Origin: Pirellulales bacterium
GTDB taxonomy: Bacteria; Planctomycetota; Planctomycetia; Pirellulales; JAEUIK01
Direction of reading: 5' to 3'
NCBI GenBank assembly: GCA_019694455.1
Contig: JAIBBY010000046.1
Location: 1 to 40,750, forward strand
DNA: 40,750 nt
Shown: piece after piece, positions 8,369 through 16,915 of the stretch
Layout of the letters: each line of letters starts with the position of its first letter
Position numbering within the stretch: the first letter of the stretch is position 1
Notes under the pieces: model-generated
Databases searched by the model: none
Told to the model about the DNA's origin: nothing
The model's input: the letters and a program-made list of their open reading frames with translations, nothing else
Program-made: the position numbers and the translations under genes

Positions 8369-9925
8369 ATGAGGCAAACCGAATTGCTTTGCGCCGGCGG
8401 CAGGTCTGTCGCCCTGGCAGGGGCCATCCTGGCGCTGGCCGGCTGCGCGGCCGGTTGCAGTGGTCGCGCCGCCAGCACCGAAAGCGAATCTGCGCCGAAC
8501 CAGCAAGCTGGCGTGCTAGCAAACCGCGACTGGTGGGACGCCTTCTACATGGGCGACGCGCGGGTGGGTTACACCCACACCACCACTCGGACGACGATGT
8601 GGCACGGCCGACCGGCGATCGAACTGGCCGTTGAAAACCGTCTGGTGCTGGAGCGATTTGGCCAGAAGACGACGCAGGAAGTGACGACCACTGCCCACGA
8701 GACGCCGGCAGGGCAATTGCTCGATCTGCGCAACGAGACGCGTGTGGCCCAGGCGCCGATTGTGTTGACGGCCAAGGTTGTCGGGTCTGAACTGCGCGTG
8801 GAGACGACCGCCAGCGGGCAAGCGCGGCAAACGGCCATTCCCTGGTCGACGGACATTGGCGGACTAATGGCCGTGGAGCGCAGCCTGTTGGAAAAGCCAC
8901 TCCGGCCGGGCGAAAAGCGCTCGGTGCGATTGGTCATGCCGATGCTGGATCAGGTGGTGCTGGCCACGAATCACCTGGAAGCCGGCGATTACGAAACGAC
9001 CGAGATGCCAAGTGGTCCGGTCGAATTGTTGCGCGTAACCAGTCGGGTGGAGTTGCCGGGGGGCGGGATCACCTCCACGATCTGGCTGAACCGCCAGGGA
9101 GAAACGCTCAAAACGCGGATCGACGCGCTGGGCATGCAATCGTTCCGCACCACGAAGGAGGTGGCGCTGGGCAAGCCAGAAGCGGCGAGCTTCGACCTGG
9201 GCTACGACACGGTGGTGCGGCTGGCGCGACCGCTTGAGAACCCGCGGGCAGGCCGGCTAGCGCGCTACCGGGTGACGCTAAAGCAGGGGGACCCGGCCGC
9301 CGTGTTCCCTCATGGACCGACTCAAGAGGTACATGCCGAGGACGCGCATACGGCTCTGTTGACGGTGCGCGCCGTACGTCCTGGCGAGCCGGTCAAAGCA
9401 AGCGCTGATGCTGCGCCAACGGCGGCGGACCGGGAGCCGAATTCGCTCATTCAGAGCGACAATGCGCGCGTGACGGAACTAGCGCGCGAAGCAGTGGGCG
9501 ACGAAACCGACCCGGTGAAGGTCGCGATTGCGCTGGAGCGATTTGTTCATGAGCGGATTCGCAAGAAGAATTTCAGTCAGGCGCTGGCGACCGCGGCGGA
9601 AGTCGCCAAAAACTTGGAAGGAGACTGCACCGAGCATGCGGTGTTGTTGGCCGCGCTAGCGCGTGCCAAAGGCATCCCCGCGCGGGTGGCGATTGGGCTG
9701 GTTTATATCCCGTCCGAGCAAGGGTTTGGCTACCACATGTGGAACGAACTGTACCTGGACGGCGCCTGGATCCCGATGGACGCCACGATCGGCCGAGGGG
9801 GCATTGGCGCCGACCATCTCAAATTGGCGCAGTCCAATTTGCAAGCGGCGGGCGCCTTGACCTGTTTTTTGCCAGTGGCCAAGGTCATGGGACAACTCGG
9901 GATCGAATTGATCGAATCGGAGTAG
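8369..9925 (+). CDS. Transglutaminase-like domain lipoprotein
   Basis: A 518-residue exported protein. The leader ends in LALAGC, so C26 is a probable lipobox cysteine. The N-terminal half (about residues 50-330) is beta-rich with no clear enzyme motif. Residues about 365-490 form a transglutaminase-like cysteine peptidase domain: LEGDCTEHAVLLAALARAKG with C420, GYHMWNEL with H456, and WIPMDATIG with D471 supply the Cys-His-Asp triad. In bacteria such domains usually cleave or cross-link peptides; the substrate is unknown here. I chose the ATG at 8369 over an upstream ATG at 8324 because it starts directly at the signal peptide. It converges on the CDF transporter gene, with 12 bases between the stops. 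Confidence 0.85.
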   Translation: MRQTELLCAGGRSVALAGAILALAGCAAGCSGRAASTESESAPNQQAGVLANRDWWDAFYMGDARVGYTHTTTRTTMWHGRPAIELAVENRLVLERFGQKTTQEVTTTAHETPAGQLLDLRNETRVAQAPIVLTAKVVGSELRVETTASGQARQTAIPWSTDIGGLMAVERSLLEKPLRPGEKRSVRLVMPMLDQVVLATNHLEAGDYETTEMPSGPVELLRVTSRVELPGGGITSTIWLNRQGETLKTRIDALGMQSFRTTKEVALGKPEAASFDLGYDTVVRLARPLENPRAGRLARYRVTLKQGDPAAVFPHGPTQEVHAEDAHTALLTVRAVRPGEPVKASADAAPTAADREPNSLIQSDNARVTELAREAVGDETDPVKVAIALERFVHERIRKKNFSQALATAAEVAKNLEGDCTEHAVLLAALARAKGIPARVAIGLVYIPSEQGFGYHMWNELYLDGAWIPMDATIGRGGIGADHLKLAQSNLQAAGALTCFLPVAKVMGQLGIELIESE

Positions 9926-9937
9926 TCAGAGGCGCTG

Positions 9938-10852
9938 TTAAAAGTTGGGACGGTGCTCCTCAAAGCCGACCGGCTCGATCTGCACCGTAATGTGATCGAT
10001 GCCAAAACGGTCATGCACCGTCTCGCGAATTTCGCTGAGGATGGCCTGCGGTTGACGATCGCCCTCGACAACGACATGCGCTGAGAGGGCTTCGAAACCG
10101 CTGGTGATGGTCCAGACGTGCAGCGAATGGACTTCGGCCGCGCCGTCGAGGCTCAACAGGGCCTCGCGAACTTCGTCGAGATTGATGTGCTGGGGGGCGC
10201 TTTCCATGAGGATCGCGACCGATTCGCTGACCACGCCCCAGGCCGAATGGACGACTAGCAAGGCAATGACCACCGAAGCGGCGGGGTCGACCCAGCGCCA
10301 ATCGACCGTCCAAATCATGATGCCGGCGAGAATCGCCGCCACGCTGCCGAGCGCGTCGGTGAGCATGTGCAACCAGGCGGAGCGCACGTTCAAGCTGCCG
10401 GCGCGACCGCCCGATAAAATCGCGAGGCCGGCGATATTCACCAGCAACCCGCCCGCGGCAATGGCCAACATGACCGGACCGATCACGGGGGGCGGTGCGC
10501 GAAAGCGACCAATCGCCTCGACGATGATCCAGCCCGAAATAGCCAATAGGGTGGCGCCGTTGACGAGCGCGGCGAGAATCTCGGCGCGGTAGTAGCCAAA
10601 CGTGCGGCGCGACGTGGCGGGGCGGCGCGCGACCCAGATGGCAAACATGCTCAACGCCAATGCGGCGGCGTCGGAGAGCATGTGACCGGCGTCGGCCATT
10701 AGCGCAAGCGAGTTCGCCCAATAGCCGCCGGCAAACTCGGCGATTGTATAAACACTGACCAACACCAGGGCAGCGGCCAAGCGGCGCAGATTGTCGGCCG
10801 CGCGCGCGGTTGCGCCATGCGGGTGCTGATGGCCGTGTGCTAGTTGATGCAT
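9938..10852 (-). CDS. Cation diffusion facilitator (zinc/cobalt/cadmium efflux)
   Basis: A 304-residue inner-membrane transporter of the CDF family, ZitB/CzcD branch, which exports Zn2+ and similar ions in exchange for protons. The N-terminus is His-rich (HQLAHGHQHPHG, residues 2-13). Six membrane segments follow. The metal site is visible as ADAGHMLSD (D54, H57, D61) in TM2 and SAWLHMLTDALGS in TM5. The C-terminal cytoplasmic domain (from about residue 215, VREALLSLDGAAEVHSLHVW) is the usual ferredoxin-like dimerisation module. Length and order are normal for the family. No metal-responsive regulator gene lies next to it. Confidence 0.93.
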   Translation of the reverse strand: MHQLAHGHQHPHGATARAADNLRRLAAALVLVSVYTIAEFAGGYWANSLALMADAGHMLSDAAALALSMFAIWVARRPATSRRTFGYYRAEILAALVNGATLLAISGWIIVEAIGRFRAPPPVIGPVMLAIAAGGLLVNIAGLAILSGGRAGSLNVRSAWLHMLTDALGSVAAILAGIMIWTVDWRWVDPAASVVIALLVVHSAWGVVSESVAILMESAPQHINLDEVREALLSLDGAAEVHSLHVWTITSGFEALSAHVVVEGDRQPQAILSEIRETVHDRFGIDHITVQIEPVGFEEHRPNF

Positions 10853-11032
10853 CCGTTGCAGGCTCCGAACCCAGGCGCGTTGCGCCGCTCGGCTTCAGAG
10901 CCTAGCAGAAGTACGACCGAGGGGAACAGATCGCCGGCGTTTGTGAGCGCCGAGCAGGCGCTGATCGACCCATCGCGCTGCGCATTGTGCGCGCAGAAGC
11001 GCGAGCTTAAGTATCGCTCGTCGCGGGCGCCG

Positions 11033-11272
11033 TTAGCTGTTTGTATCCCCTTCCTGGCCGATCGAAGTCTCCGATTCGTGCGAAGGACCACGGCCCTTGC
11101 GCGCTGGCGGAAACTTCGGTCCGCAGTCCGCTGCTTGCGGCGGATGATAGCCATGCTCTTCGCGGCGTGTCTCGCCGTAGTCCCCCAGCAATTGTCCAGC
11201 GGCATACGAACACGGCGCCGCGGCCGCTTCGCAGGGGCTTGCGTTTGGCTTTTTCTTGACAGTCTGTGCCAT
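11033..11272 (-). CDS. Small hypothetical protein (tentative)
   Basis: A possible 79-residue protein starting MAQTVKKKPNAS at an ATG. It contains three cysteines (residues 14, 21 and 50) and is rich in Ala, Pro, Gly and charged residues, with no membrane span, so it is probably disordered. Codon choice looks like that of the neighbours, and it fills the gap between the CDF transporter and the sulfatase. GAG lies too close to the ATG to be a convincing ribosome site. I do not recognise a family. Longer overlapping frames on both strands look less like protein. Confidence 0.4.
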   Translation of the reverse strand: MAQTVKKKPNASPCEAAAAPCSYAAGQLLGDYGETRREEHGYHPPQAADCGPKFPPARKGRGPSHESETSIGQEGDTNS

Positions 11273-11416
11273 CTCTCGGTTCCCCCGAACAGTTCCGTTG
11301 GCGAATGCCCCGCCTCTCGCTTGAACTCTAGTGCAAAGCTCAAGCCAAAACCTGGAGAAATTGTTATCCCGTCTTGGGCGCAGCTCGCTATTTCGTTGTC
11401 GCCTCGCGACTTGCGG

Positions 11417-12838
11417 CTAATTTTTCGCTTTGGAGAAGGCTGTCTCCAGTCGCTGTTTCAGACGGGACTCTACCGCTTTTGTCTCGCTCTGAGCGGCCAA
11501 ATTGACAAGTTCCTGCGGATCTTGCCGATGGTCGTAAAGCTCTGCGGGACCATCGCCCCACTGTGTATAACGCCAGCGATTGGTGCGAATGCTGCGCCCC
11601 ATGACCGGCTGTTTTTGCCGGTTCCGACGCGTGACCTGAGTGAACGCCACGGCGTCGGTCTCGGTGGCGGGGTCTTGCAGCAGTGGCGCCAGACTTTCGC
11701 CTTCCAGGTGGCCGGGATTCGTCAGTCCGCACAACTCGACCAGGGTTGGATAAAGATCGACCAGTTCGGCCGGTTGCGAACACGTGCGCCCCGCTCCCTT
11801 GGCGCCGGGCGCGGCGATCACTAATGGCACGCGCGCCGACTCTTCGTAGAGCGACATCTTTTGCCACAGTCCATGCTCGCCCAGATGCCAGCCATGATCT
11901 CCCCAGAACACAACGATGGTGCGGTCGGCCAGCCCGAGCCGCTCGAGCGCGTCGACCACCGCGCCAACCTGACGATCGACAAAGGTCACAGCGGCATAGT
12001 AAGCGCGGATCGCTGCCCGCTGCTGCTGCTCGCTGAGACCATAGTTGGCGGGCGTCACCGTGAGCGCCATCTCAGGCTTGGTCGCTCGATCCGTGGCGGG
12101 AGAAGCGGGGAGCTTGATGTCGGCTGCAGCGTACCGCTGTAGATCGGACTGTGGCACGATCCACGGCACGTGCGGTCGATAGAAGCCAACGGCCAGGAAG
12201 AACGGCTCGTCTTGATGTTGCTCTAGCAAGCGAATGGCCGCGGCCGCGCCGAGGCCATCGGTGTGCTCGGCGTCGGTGGCGTCGTCGCCAAAATAGCTGA
12301 GCGCGGCGCCGATCTGAAACTGCGGTGTGAGTCGCGTGAGCAGGTCTTCTTCGTCCTTGTCCTGTCCTCGCGGATTGATGACATCTTGCCAACTTGGCGG
12401 GTCGTCCAAGCCGTTGGTTCCGATCTGTCCGGGCACGCCGTAGTGATAGAGTTTGCCGACGCGCGCCACATAGTAGCCGTTTTGGCGGAAGCATTGCGGC
12501 AGCGTGACCACATTCGGCACGACCTCGCGAAAGTGAGTTTTGTTCTCCAGCACTCCGCTGCTATCGGGGCGCAAGCCGGTGAGCACCGAGGCGCGGCTGG
12601 GATTACACAGCGGAAACTGGCAATACGCGCGATCGAATCGCACGCCGCGACGGGCCAGCCGATCGATGTTTGGCGAGGCGACGACGGGGTTGCCATAGCA
12701 GCCGAGCGCTGTGTTCAGATCGTCGGCAGAGATGAACAGCACATTCAGCCGAGTCGTCGGTTCGGCGGCCAGCGCGTTTGCGCTGCGCGCGAACACAACA
12801 GTGAATAGCACCGTGCGTGCCAATACGCGTAGCAACAT
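11417..12838 (-). CDS. Secreted sulfatase, iduronate-2-sulfatase-like
   Basis: A 473-residue type I sulfatase with a signal peptide (residues 1-25, ending NALAA). The metal-binding start [14 protein letters not shown] (D39, D40) and [11 protein letters not shown] (C78) are the family hallmarks: the CxPSR cysteine would be converted to formylglycine by a maturase encoded elsewhere. [15 protein letters not shown] provides the distal metal and substrate histidines. The overall pattern is closest to the iduronate-2-sulfatase group, which in planctomycetes act on sulfated polysaccharides, but the substrate cannot be read from sequence. GGGGAG precedes the ATG by five bases. The DUF1559 gene ends 30 bases upstream on the same strand, so the two are probably co-transcribed. 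Confidence 0.92.
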   Translation of the reverse strand: MLLRVLARTVLFTVVFARSANALAAEPTTRLNVLFISADDLNTALGCYGNPVVASPNIDRLARRGVRFDRAYCQFPLCNPSRASVLTGLRPDSSGVLENKTHFREVVPNVVTLPQCFRQNGYYVARVGKLYHYGVPGQIGTNGLDDPPSWQDVINPRGQDKDEEDLLTRLTPQFQIGAALSYFGDDATDAEHTDGLGAAAAIRLLEQHQDEPFFLAVGFYRPHVPWIVPQSDLQRYAAADIKLPASPATDRATKPEMALTVTPANYGLSEQQQRAAIRAYYAAVTFVDRQVGAVVDALERLGLADRTIVVFWGDHGWHLGEHGLWQKMSLYEESARVPLVIAAPGAKGAGRTCSQPAELVDLYPTLVELCGLTNPGHLEGESLAPLLQDPATETDAVAFTQVTRRNRQKQPVMGRSIRTNRWRYTQWGDGPAELYDHRQDPQELVNLAAQSETKAVESRLKQRLETAFSKAKN

Positions 12839-12868
12839 GCGATCTCCCCTTCTCGTGACAGCGGGTGG

Positions 12869-13864
12869 CTATTCGGTGGCGACTTCTTCGCCCGCGCGCG
12901 TGGCGAGCGCCTGCCAAACCGCTGTATCGACCTCGTTGCGAACGAAGCGCACCGAACCATCGGCGAAGAGCGCGCCGACGCCGTGTGGGTGCCGACTGCG
13001 CGCCGCGCGCCAGCCATATGGCGAATAGCGAATGGCGGTGGGACCGGAGATGCGCACGCCGATGCAGTCGGACTTCACATGGTTTGGCGGGTAATAGTGG
13101 TTGTATAACGCGCAGCGATACTCGCCGTTGGCCCAGGAAAAGCCGCGCAGATCGGCGAAGTTCCATTTGCGGGTCGCCTCGCAGGCGCTGTCGGTGAGCG
13201 GCGCGGCGAAAATATAGCGATACGCGGTGTCGGGTTCGATCTTGGTCGGGTCGGTGGTGCTCGCCTCGCCGGCGCCGAGCAGGCTTTCTGACATGCAGAT
13301 CGTATTGCTCGCGCCGTCGCGAATATCGGCAAAGCGAGTTTGCGAGTTCACGTAGAACACGCCGTTGGTGTCGACGGGCGTTCCACCCCCGATGCCTGTG
13401 CCAGTGCAGGCGGCGTAGTTGGTGGGCCCATATCCCTCCGCCACCGGTATTCCCTGGTCGCTGGCGCACAGCAGCAGCGGAATCACGATCGCCACCCCGG
13501 CCCGATTCTCGGGCGTCACTTGATAATCGGTGCCGTAGAGCGGCAGCGACATACGCAATTGCTGGGTGGCCGTGCCCATCTCGAAGTGGGGGGCCAAGTG
13601 CGCGAACACCGACCAGCGATAAAACGTGTGGGGGTGCGACGGTACGCGCTCGTATCGCTTGGCGTCGGCGCCAGGTGGGAAGTGCCCCTGTCGCGATTCG
13701 TAGCCGTGCAGCGCCAAGCCCAGTTGTTTGAGGTTGTTGGCGCAACTGGCGCGGCGACTCGATTCGCGCGCGGCCTGCACCGCCGGCAGCAATAACGCGA
13801 CGAGCAGTCCGATGATGGCGATTACCACCAAAAGCTCGACCAGCGTAAAGCCGCGGCGCCGCAC
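12869..13864 (-). CDS. DUF1559 prepilin-like protein
   Basis: A 331-residue planctomycete DUF1559 protein. The start [28 protein letters not shown] is a type IV prepilin leader: cleavage would fall between G5 and F6, and E10 is the conserved Glu at mature position 5. The motif [23 protein letters not shown] follows the pilin helix, and [14 protein letters not shown] near the end is the DG motif of the family. The exact role is unknown; such proteins are numerous in planctomycetes and are thought to be exported by type II/IV machinery. I chose GTG at 13864 because GGGAG lies seven bases ahead. A TTG at 13891 adds nine residues. Confidence 0.9.
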   Translation of the reverse strand: MRRRGFTLVELLVVIAIIGLLVALLLPAVQAARESSRRASCANNLKQLGLALHGYESRQGHFPPGADAKRYERVPSHPHTFYRWSVFAHLAPHFEMGTATQQLRMSLPLYGTDYQVTPENRAGVAIVIPLLLCASDQGIPVAEGYGPTNYAACTGTGIGGGTPVDTNGVFYVNSQTRFADIRDGASNTICMSESLLGAGEASTTDPTKIEPDTAYRYIFAAPLTDSACEATRKWNFADLRGFSWANGEYRCALYNHYYPPNHVKSDCIGVRISGPTAIRYSPYGWRAARSRHPHGVGALFADGSVRFVRNEVDTAVWQALATRAGEEVATE

Positions 13865-13928
13865 TCTAGGTCTCCCGTTGCGCGCCCGCAACGCGGAATT
13901 CCCAAGGCGCGCGGGCAGGGTCTAAATT

Positions 13929-15083
13929 CTACGCGCGACGGCGGCGCGCCGCGAGCAACAGGGTCAGGCCGCCCAAAAGCGCCAAGGCGCCAGTGGTTGG
14001 CTCAGGAATGGCTAGCGCGGCCGTAGCGGCGCCGGAGGTGAAGTTGTCCGCCCACACGGTGTAGTCGGCGCCGTCGACCTTGCCATCGCCGTTGTAGTCG
14101 CCTTGGGCAATGTTGTACGTGCCCGGCAGATTGAAGTTGTCTGCCCAAACGGTGTAGTCGGCGCCGTCGGCCAGTCCGTCGCCATTGGCGTCGCCGTAGG
14201 TGAGCAGCAGCATTTGCGAGGGGAGCAGCAATAATCCGCCGGGACCGGTGGCCTGGGTCGACGATCCATTGGAGAGATCGAACCGCATCACGCGGCCTGG
14301 AATGGTCTTCAAATCTCCCAGTTCGGTGACCAGCAGCGCGCCGTCTCGATCGAGCATCGCGCCGGCAGGGAACGACAAACCGGTGGCGAAGGTGTCGATC
14401 GGCGCGCCGGTGACGGCATTGAAGCGCTCGATGTTTCCGCCCACGAGATCGATGACGTACAAGTTGCCGTCGGGGCCGACGACCTGCCCAGCGGGTGTGG
14501 CGATATTTGTGCTGTCGATGAAGATCTTGTCGAAGGCGCCGCTGGTTGCGCTGTAGCGCAACACCTGATCGGAGCTAAAACTGCTCACATAGAGGAAGCC
14601 ATCGTCGGAAAATCGCAGCGCGGTGGGCGCCGACAACCCGCCCCCCGAAGCGAAGCTTCCCAGATGCGCGCCGGTTTGCGGGTTGTAGCGCTCCACGGTC
14701 GCGCCGCCGAAGTTGGCGACATACAAATCGCCATCGGGGCCGAAGTCCAGGTCGGAGGGTTGGGCCAATCCGTCGCTGGCGAAGACATCGATGAATGCGC
14801 CAGTGGCGCCGTTGTAGCGGAGGATCTGACCATCGCCGTTGGGACCGGCATTTTGAGCGGCGACGTAGATGTTGCCATCGGGTCCGCGCCGCATGCCCAC
14901 AGGCTGACTGACGCCACCGGCTCCGGCCGTGACAAAGTTGCCTTGAAAGGCGCCGGTCGTCTCGTTGTAACGGGCCACGGCGTTGCCGAGTCGATTCGAC
15001 ACCAAAAGATCGGCGCGAGCGCTGGCGGTTGCCAATGCCAGTATGACGACGAGCGCAACGAGGCGAAGTGAAGTTGCTTGCAT
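13929..15083 (-). CDS. Secreted beta-propeller protein with dockerin-like repeats and PEP-CTERM tail
   Basis: A 384-residue exported protein. A signal peptide (residues 1-24, ending ASARA) is followed by about six NHL/SMP-30-like repeats (GPDGNIYVA, GPDGDLYVANFGG, DDGFLYVSSFSS, GPDGNLYVIDL) that should fold into a beta-propeller. Two Ca2+-binding-type repeats follow at residues 296-317 and 328-348, each with DGxxDGADYTVWADNF, resembling the dockerin-like ends of Pirellulales proteins. Residues 359-384 are a PEP-CTERM sorting signal (IPEPTTGALALLG, hydrophobic span, then RRRRA), recognised by an exosortase not encoded here. The ATG at 15083 directly precedes the signal peptide. Confidence 0.87.
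   Translation of the reverse strand: MQATSLRLVALVVILALATASARADLLVSNRLGNAVARYNETTGAFQGNFVTAGAGGVSQPVGMRRGPDGNIYVAAQNAGPNGDGQILRYNGATGAFIDVFASDGLAQPSDLDFGPDGDLYVANFGGATVERYNPQTGAHLGSFASGGGLSAPTALRFSDDGFLYVSSFSSDQVLRYSATSGAFDKIFIDSTNIATPAGQVVGPDGNLYVIDLVGGNIERFNAVTGAPIDTFATGLSFPAGAMLDRDGALLVTELGDLKTIPGRVMRFDLSNGSSTQATGPGGLLLLPSQMLLLTYGDANGDGLADGADYTVWADNFNLPGTYNIAQGDYNGDGKVDGADYTVWADNFTSGAATAALAIPEPTTGALALLGGLTLLLAARRRRA
14039..14169 (-). repeat. Tandem duplicated segment encoding the dockerin-like repeats
   Basis: The 38-base segments 14039-14076 and 14132-14169 differ at only two positions and are spaced 93 bases (31 codons) apart. They encode the second and first ADYTVWADNF repeat of the propeller protein. 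Third-position identity suggests a recent duplication or ongoing gene conversion. Confidence 0.75.
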
Positions 15084-15166
15084 GTGAGGGCGTCTTTCTC
15101 TGTGAGGGATGGCAGGCGTTCCGCTCGCCTGGGTGGGGTGCCCCGCATTCCTTCGGTGGGACATGC

Positions 15167-15195
15167 AATTTAGTTGGGCCAGGGCCAGGCGGCAA
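15167..15195 (-). promoter_or_regulatory. Possible promoter of the propeller-protein gene
   Basis: On the minus strand TTGCCG (15190-15195) and TAAATT (15167-15172) are 17 bases apart, each four of six against the sigma70 consensus. They lie about 85 bases upstream of the start. The match is modest. Confidence 0.3.
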
Positions 15196-15216
15196 CCAAC
15201 CGGGGGCGCGAAACGA

Positions 15217-15648
15217 CTAGACCGCCAGATCGGGCTGATCGCCAGCCACGATAAAGGCCGCGCTCACCTCGGGCGGAATGCGCGTAATGCGGCCGTCGAC
15301 GAATTGAACAAACGCCCAGTCGGTGCTGGCGTCAGCGAGCAGAACTTGGTCAGTGGCGCGAACAATCTTATAGCGCCGCAGCGAGGTCACTCGACGCGTG
15401 GACGCGACCCAAGTGCGGACGATCAGCGGCTCGGCTTCGAACGCTGCCCGCAGGTATTCGATGTTGTGGGCGCGTACGACCCAGCCGGCGCCGAGTTGTT
15501 GGTAGCGCTCCATAGGCCAGCCTTGGGCGAGCGAGTGGGCCATCGCGGCATCGAGCATCCAGCGCAAGTAGGCCAGGTTGTTGGCGTGCCCAAAGAGATC
15601 AATCTCGCTGGGCTGAACGGTATGTAGATGCTCGTAGATGACCGGCAC
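15217..15648 (-). CDS. Hotdog-fold acyl-CoA thioesterase (4HBT/YbgC-like)
   Basis: A 143-residue protein of the 4-hydroxybenzoyl-CoA thioesterase group. The signature EIDLFGHANNLAYLRW (residues 15-30) corresponds to the D-x-x-G-H-x-N-N-x-x-Y active-site helix, with D17 as the catalytic acid. The rest (WVVRAHNIEYLRAAFEAEPLIVRTWV) gives the long helix and strands of a single hotdog domain. Such enzymes hydrolyse acyl-CoA thioesters; the acyl group is not predictable here. The start is GTG at 15648 with GGGAG about eleven bases upstream. No signal peptide is present. Neighbours do not define a pathway. Confidence 0.85.
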   Translation of the reverse strand: MPVIYEHLHTVQPSEIDLFGHANNLAYLRWMLDAAMAHSLAQGWPMERYQQLGAGWVVRAHNIEYLRAAFEAEPLIVRTWVASTRRVTSLRRYKIVRATDQVLLADASTDWAFVQFVDGRITRIPPEVSAAFIVAGDQPDLAV

Positions 15649-15747
15649 GCGACGGGGCGCTCCCTGGCACGGCGAAGAATATCAGAATCCGAGAGCAAGG
15701 TAGCAGATCGGCGCGTTGAGAGCGAAGCGAAGAAAGCGGGAACAAGG

Positions 15748-16029
15748 TTAGCGATCTTCGAAGGCCAGATCTTGTTCGTTGAGCGCCTTCTCGCTGCGAT
15801 TGCGAGGCTGGCAGATCAGAATCAATCCCAGTGCAATGCAGAGTGCCACCAACAGGTATTGGTAGACGTAACCCTTTTTGTCAGAGGCGGGGAGCGAAGG
15901 CCCCTCGCCAACGGCATCTTGAGCTTCCTGGGCCAGCAGCAGCGCGCTGCCCATGAGCACCCAGGCGGCGGCGGACAGCATGGCCAGACGGCGTGACAGG
16001 GATTTCAGGAATTGGCGAATCGGCAACAT
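15748..16029 (-). CDS. Small membrane protein of unknown function
   Basis: A 93-residue protein with an N-terminal basic region and a hydrophobic leader (residues about 14-33, ending LLLAQ), a polar linker, and a second hydrophobic segment at about residues 57-73 (YQYLLVALCIALGLILIC), then a charged tail. It could be a two-span protein or an exported one-span protein. I do not recognise a family. The ATG at 16029 and regular codon use support a real gene. It lies 31 bases downstream of nadE on the same strand and could be part of that operon. Confidence 0.65.
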   Translation of the reverse strand: MLPIRQFLKSLSRRLAMLSAAAWVLMGSALLLAQEAQDAVGEGPSLPASDKKGYVYQYLLVALCIALGLILICQPRNRSEKALNEQDLAFEDR

Positions 16030-16060
16030 GCCTAGATTTTGGCCTGAAATCGTCGCAAGC

Positions 16061-16915
16061 TCAAGTTCCCCAGTCGCGCGCGTAGCGAAAGTCGCGGTCC
16101 ATGGTGCGATGGGAGAGCTTGGCGATGATCGGCATGCGCCTTTTGTAATGGTTGCGGCGAACCATTTCGGCGACCTTCAAGACGAAATCGCGCTCAAAAC
16201 CGCGTTGAATCAGCTCTTGGCTCTTGTAGCGACGATCGACCATGAGCACCAGCAGGCGATCGACGGCGTCGTAACTGAACCCCAGTTCTCCCTCGTCGGT
16301 CTGCCCCACCCACAAATCGCCCGTGGGTGGCTTGGTGAGGACCGGGTGCGGCACGCCCAGGTGATCGGCGAGTTGCCGGAGTTGCACTTTGTACAGGTCG
16401 CCAATCGGATTGATGGCCGAGGCCATGTCGCCGTACAGCGTGCCATAGCCCAAGAGCAGTTCGCTCTTGTTGCTGGTGCCGACGACCAGCCCGCCGAAGG
16501 CGGCGCTTTGATCGTAGAGAATCGTCATCCGCTCGCGCGCGCACTTGTTGGCCAGCCGCAGGGGACTGGCATCGGGGAACGCGGAGAAATAAGCGTCGAT
16601 CTGCTGGGTAATTGGCACATCGAGCGAGTTCACACCGAGGGCCTCGATCACCGCGCGGCTGTCGTCTCGAGTGGCGTCGCTGGAGGTCTTGTACGGCATG
16701 GTGACGGCGAGCACGTTTTCGGCGCCGAGGGCGCGCGCCGCCAAGAAGCACACCGTACTGGAGTCGAGTCCGCCGGAGAGGCCCAGCACGGCGCGCTGCA
16801 AACCGGTGCGCTGGATCTCGTTGCGAATGAATCGCACCAGGATCTGCTCGACCAGTTCGGGATCGATCCGCAGTTCTGTCGGAACGTGTTCCATGGTGGC
16901 GCCGTTAGTGCTCAT
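16061..16915 (-). CDS. nadE: NAD+ synthetase, ATP-pyrophosphatase subunit
   Basis: A 284-residue N-type ATP pyrophosphatase that amidates deamido-NAD+ to NAD+. The P-loop is LGLSGGLDSST (residues 44-54), and later motifs include ALGVNSLDVPI, KCARERMTILYDQS and GTSNKSELLLGYGTLYGDMASAINPIGDLYK, which bind ATP and deamido-NAD+. LPHPxxTKPPTGDLWVGQTDEGELGFSY-type sequence near residue 205-235 is also typical. The protein has no amidotransferase domain of its own. Its start overlaps the end of the nitrilase-type gene by 11 bases, so ammonia is probably supplied by that separate subunit. No independent ribosome site is obvious, which fits translational coupling. Confidence 0.93.
   Translation of the reverse strand: MSTNGATMEHVPTELRIDPELVEQILVRFIRNEIQRTGLQRAVLGLSGGLDSSTVCFLAARALGAENVLAVTMPYKTSSDATRDDSRAVIEALGVNSLDVPITQQIDAYFSAFPDASPLRLANKCARERMTILYDQSAAFGGLVVGTSNKSELLLGYGTLYGDMASAINPIGDLYKVQLRQLADHLGVPHPVLTKPPTGDLWVGQTDEGELGFSYDAVDRLLVLMVDRRYKSQELIQRGFERDFVLKVAEMVRRNHYKRRMPIIAKLSHRTMDRDFRYARDWGT

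Noticed and set aside
7993..8634. 213-codon plus-strand frame before the transglutaminase-like gene
   Set aside because: It overlaps the signal peptide region of a better supported gene in another frame and crosses the A8 run without recognisable sequence.
10844..11824. 326-codon open frame on the plus strand
   Set aside because: It runs antisense into the sulfatase gene and has no protein-like pattern; it is a by-product of high GC.
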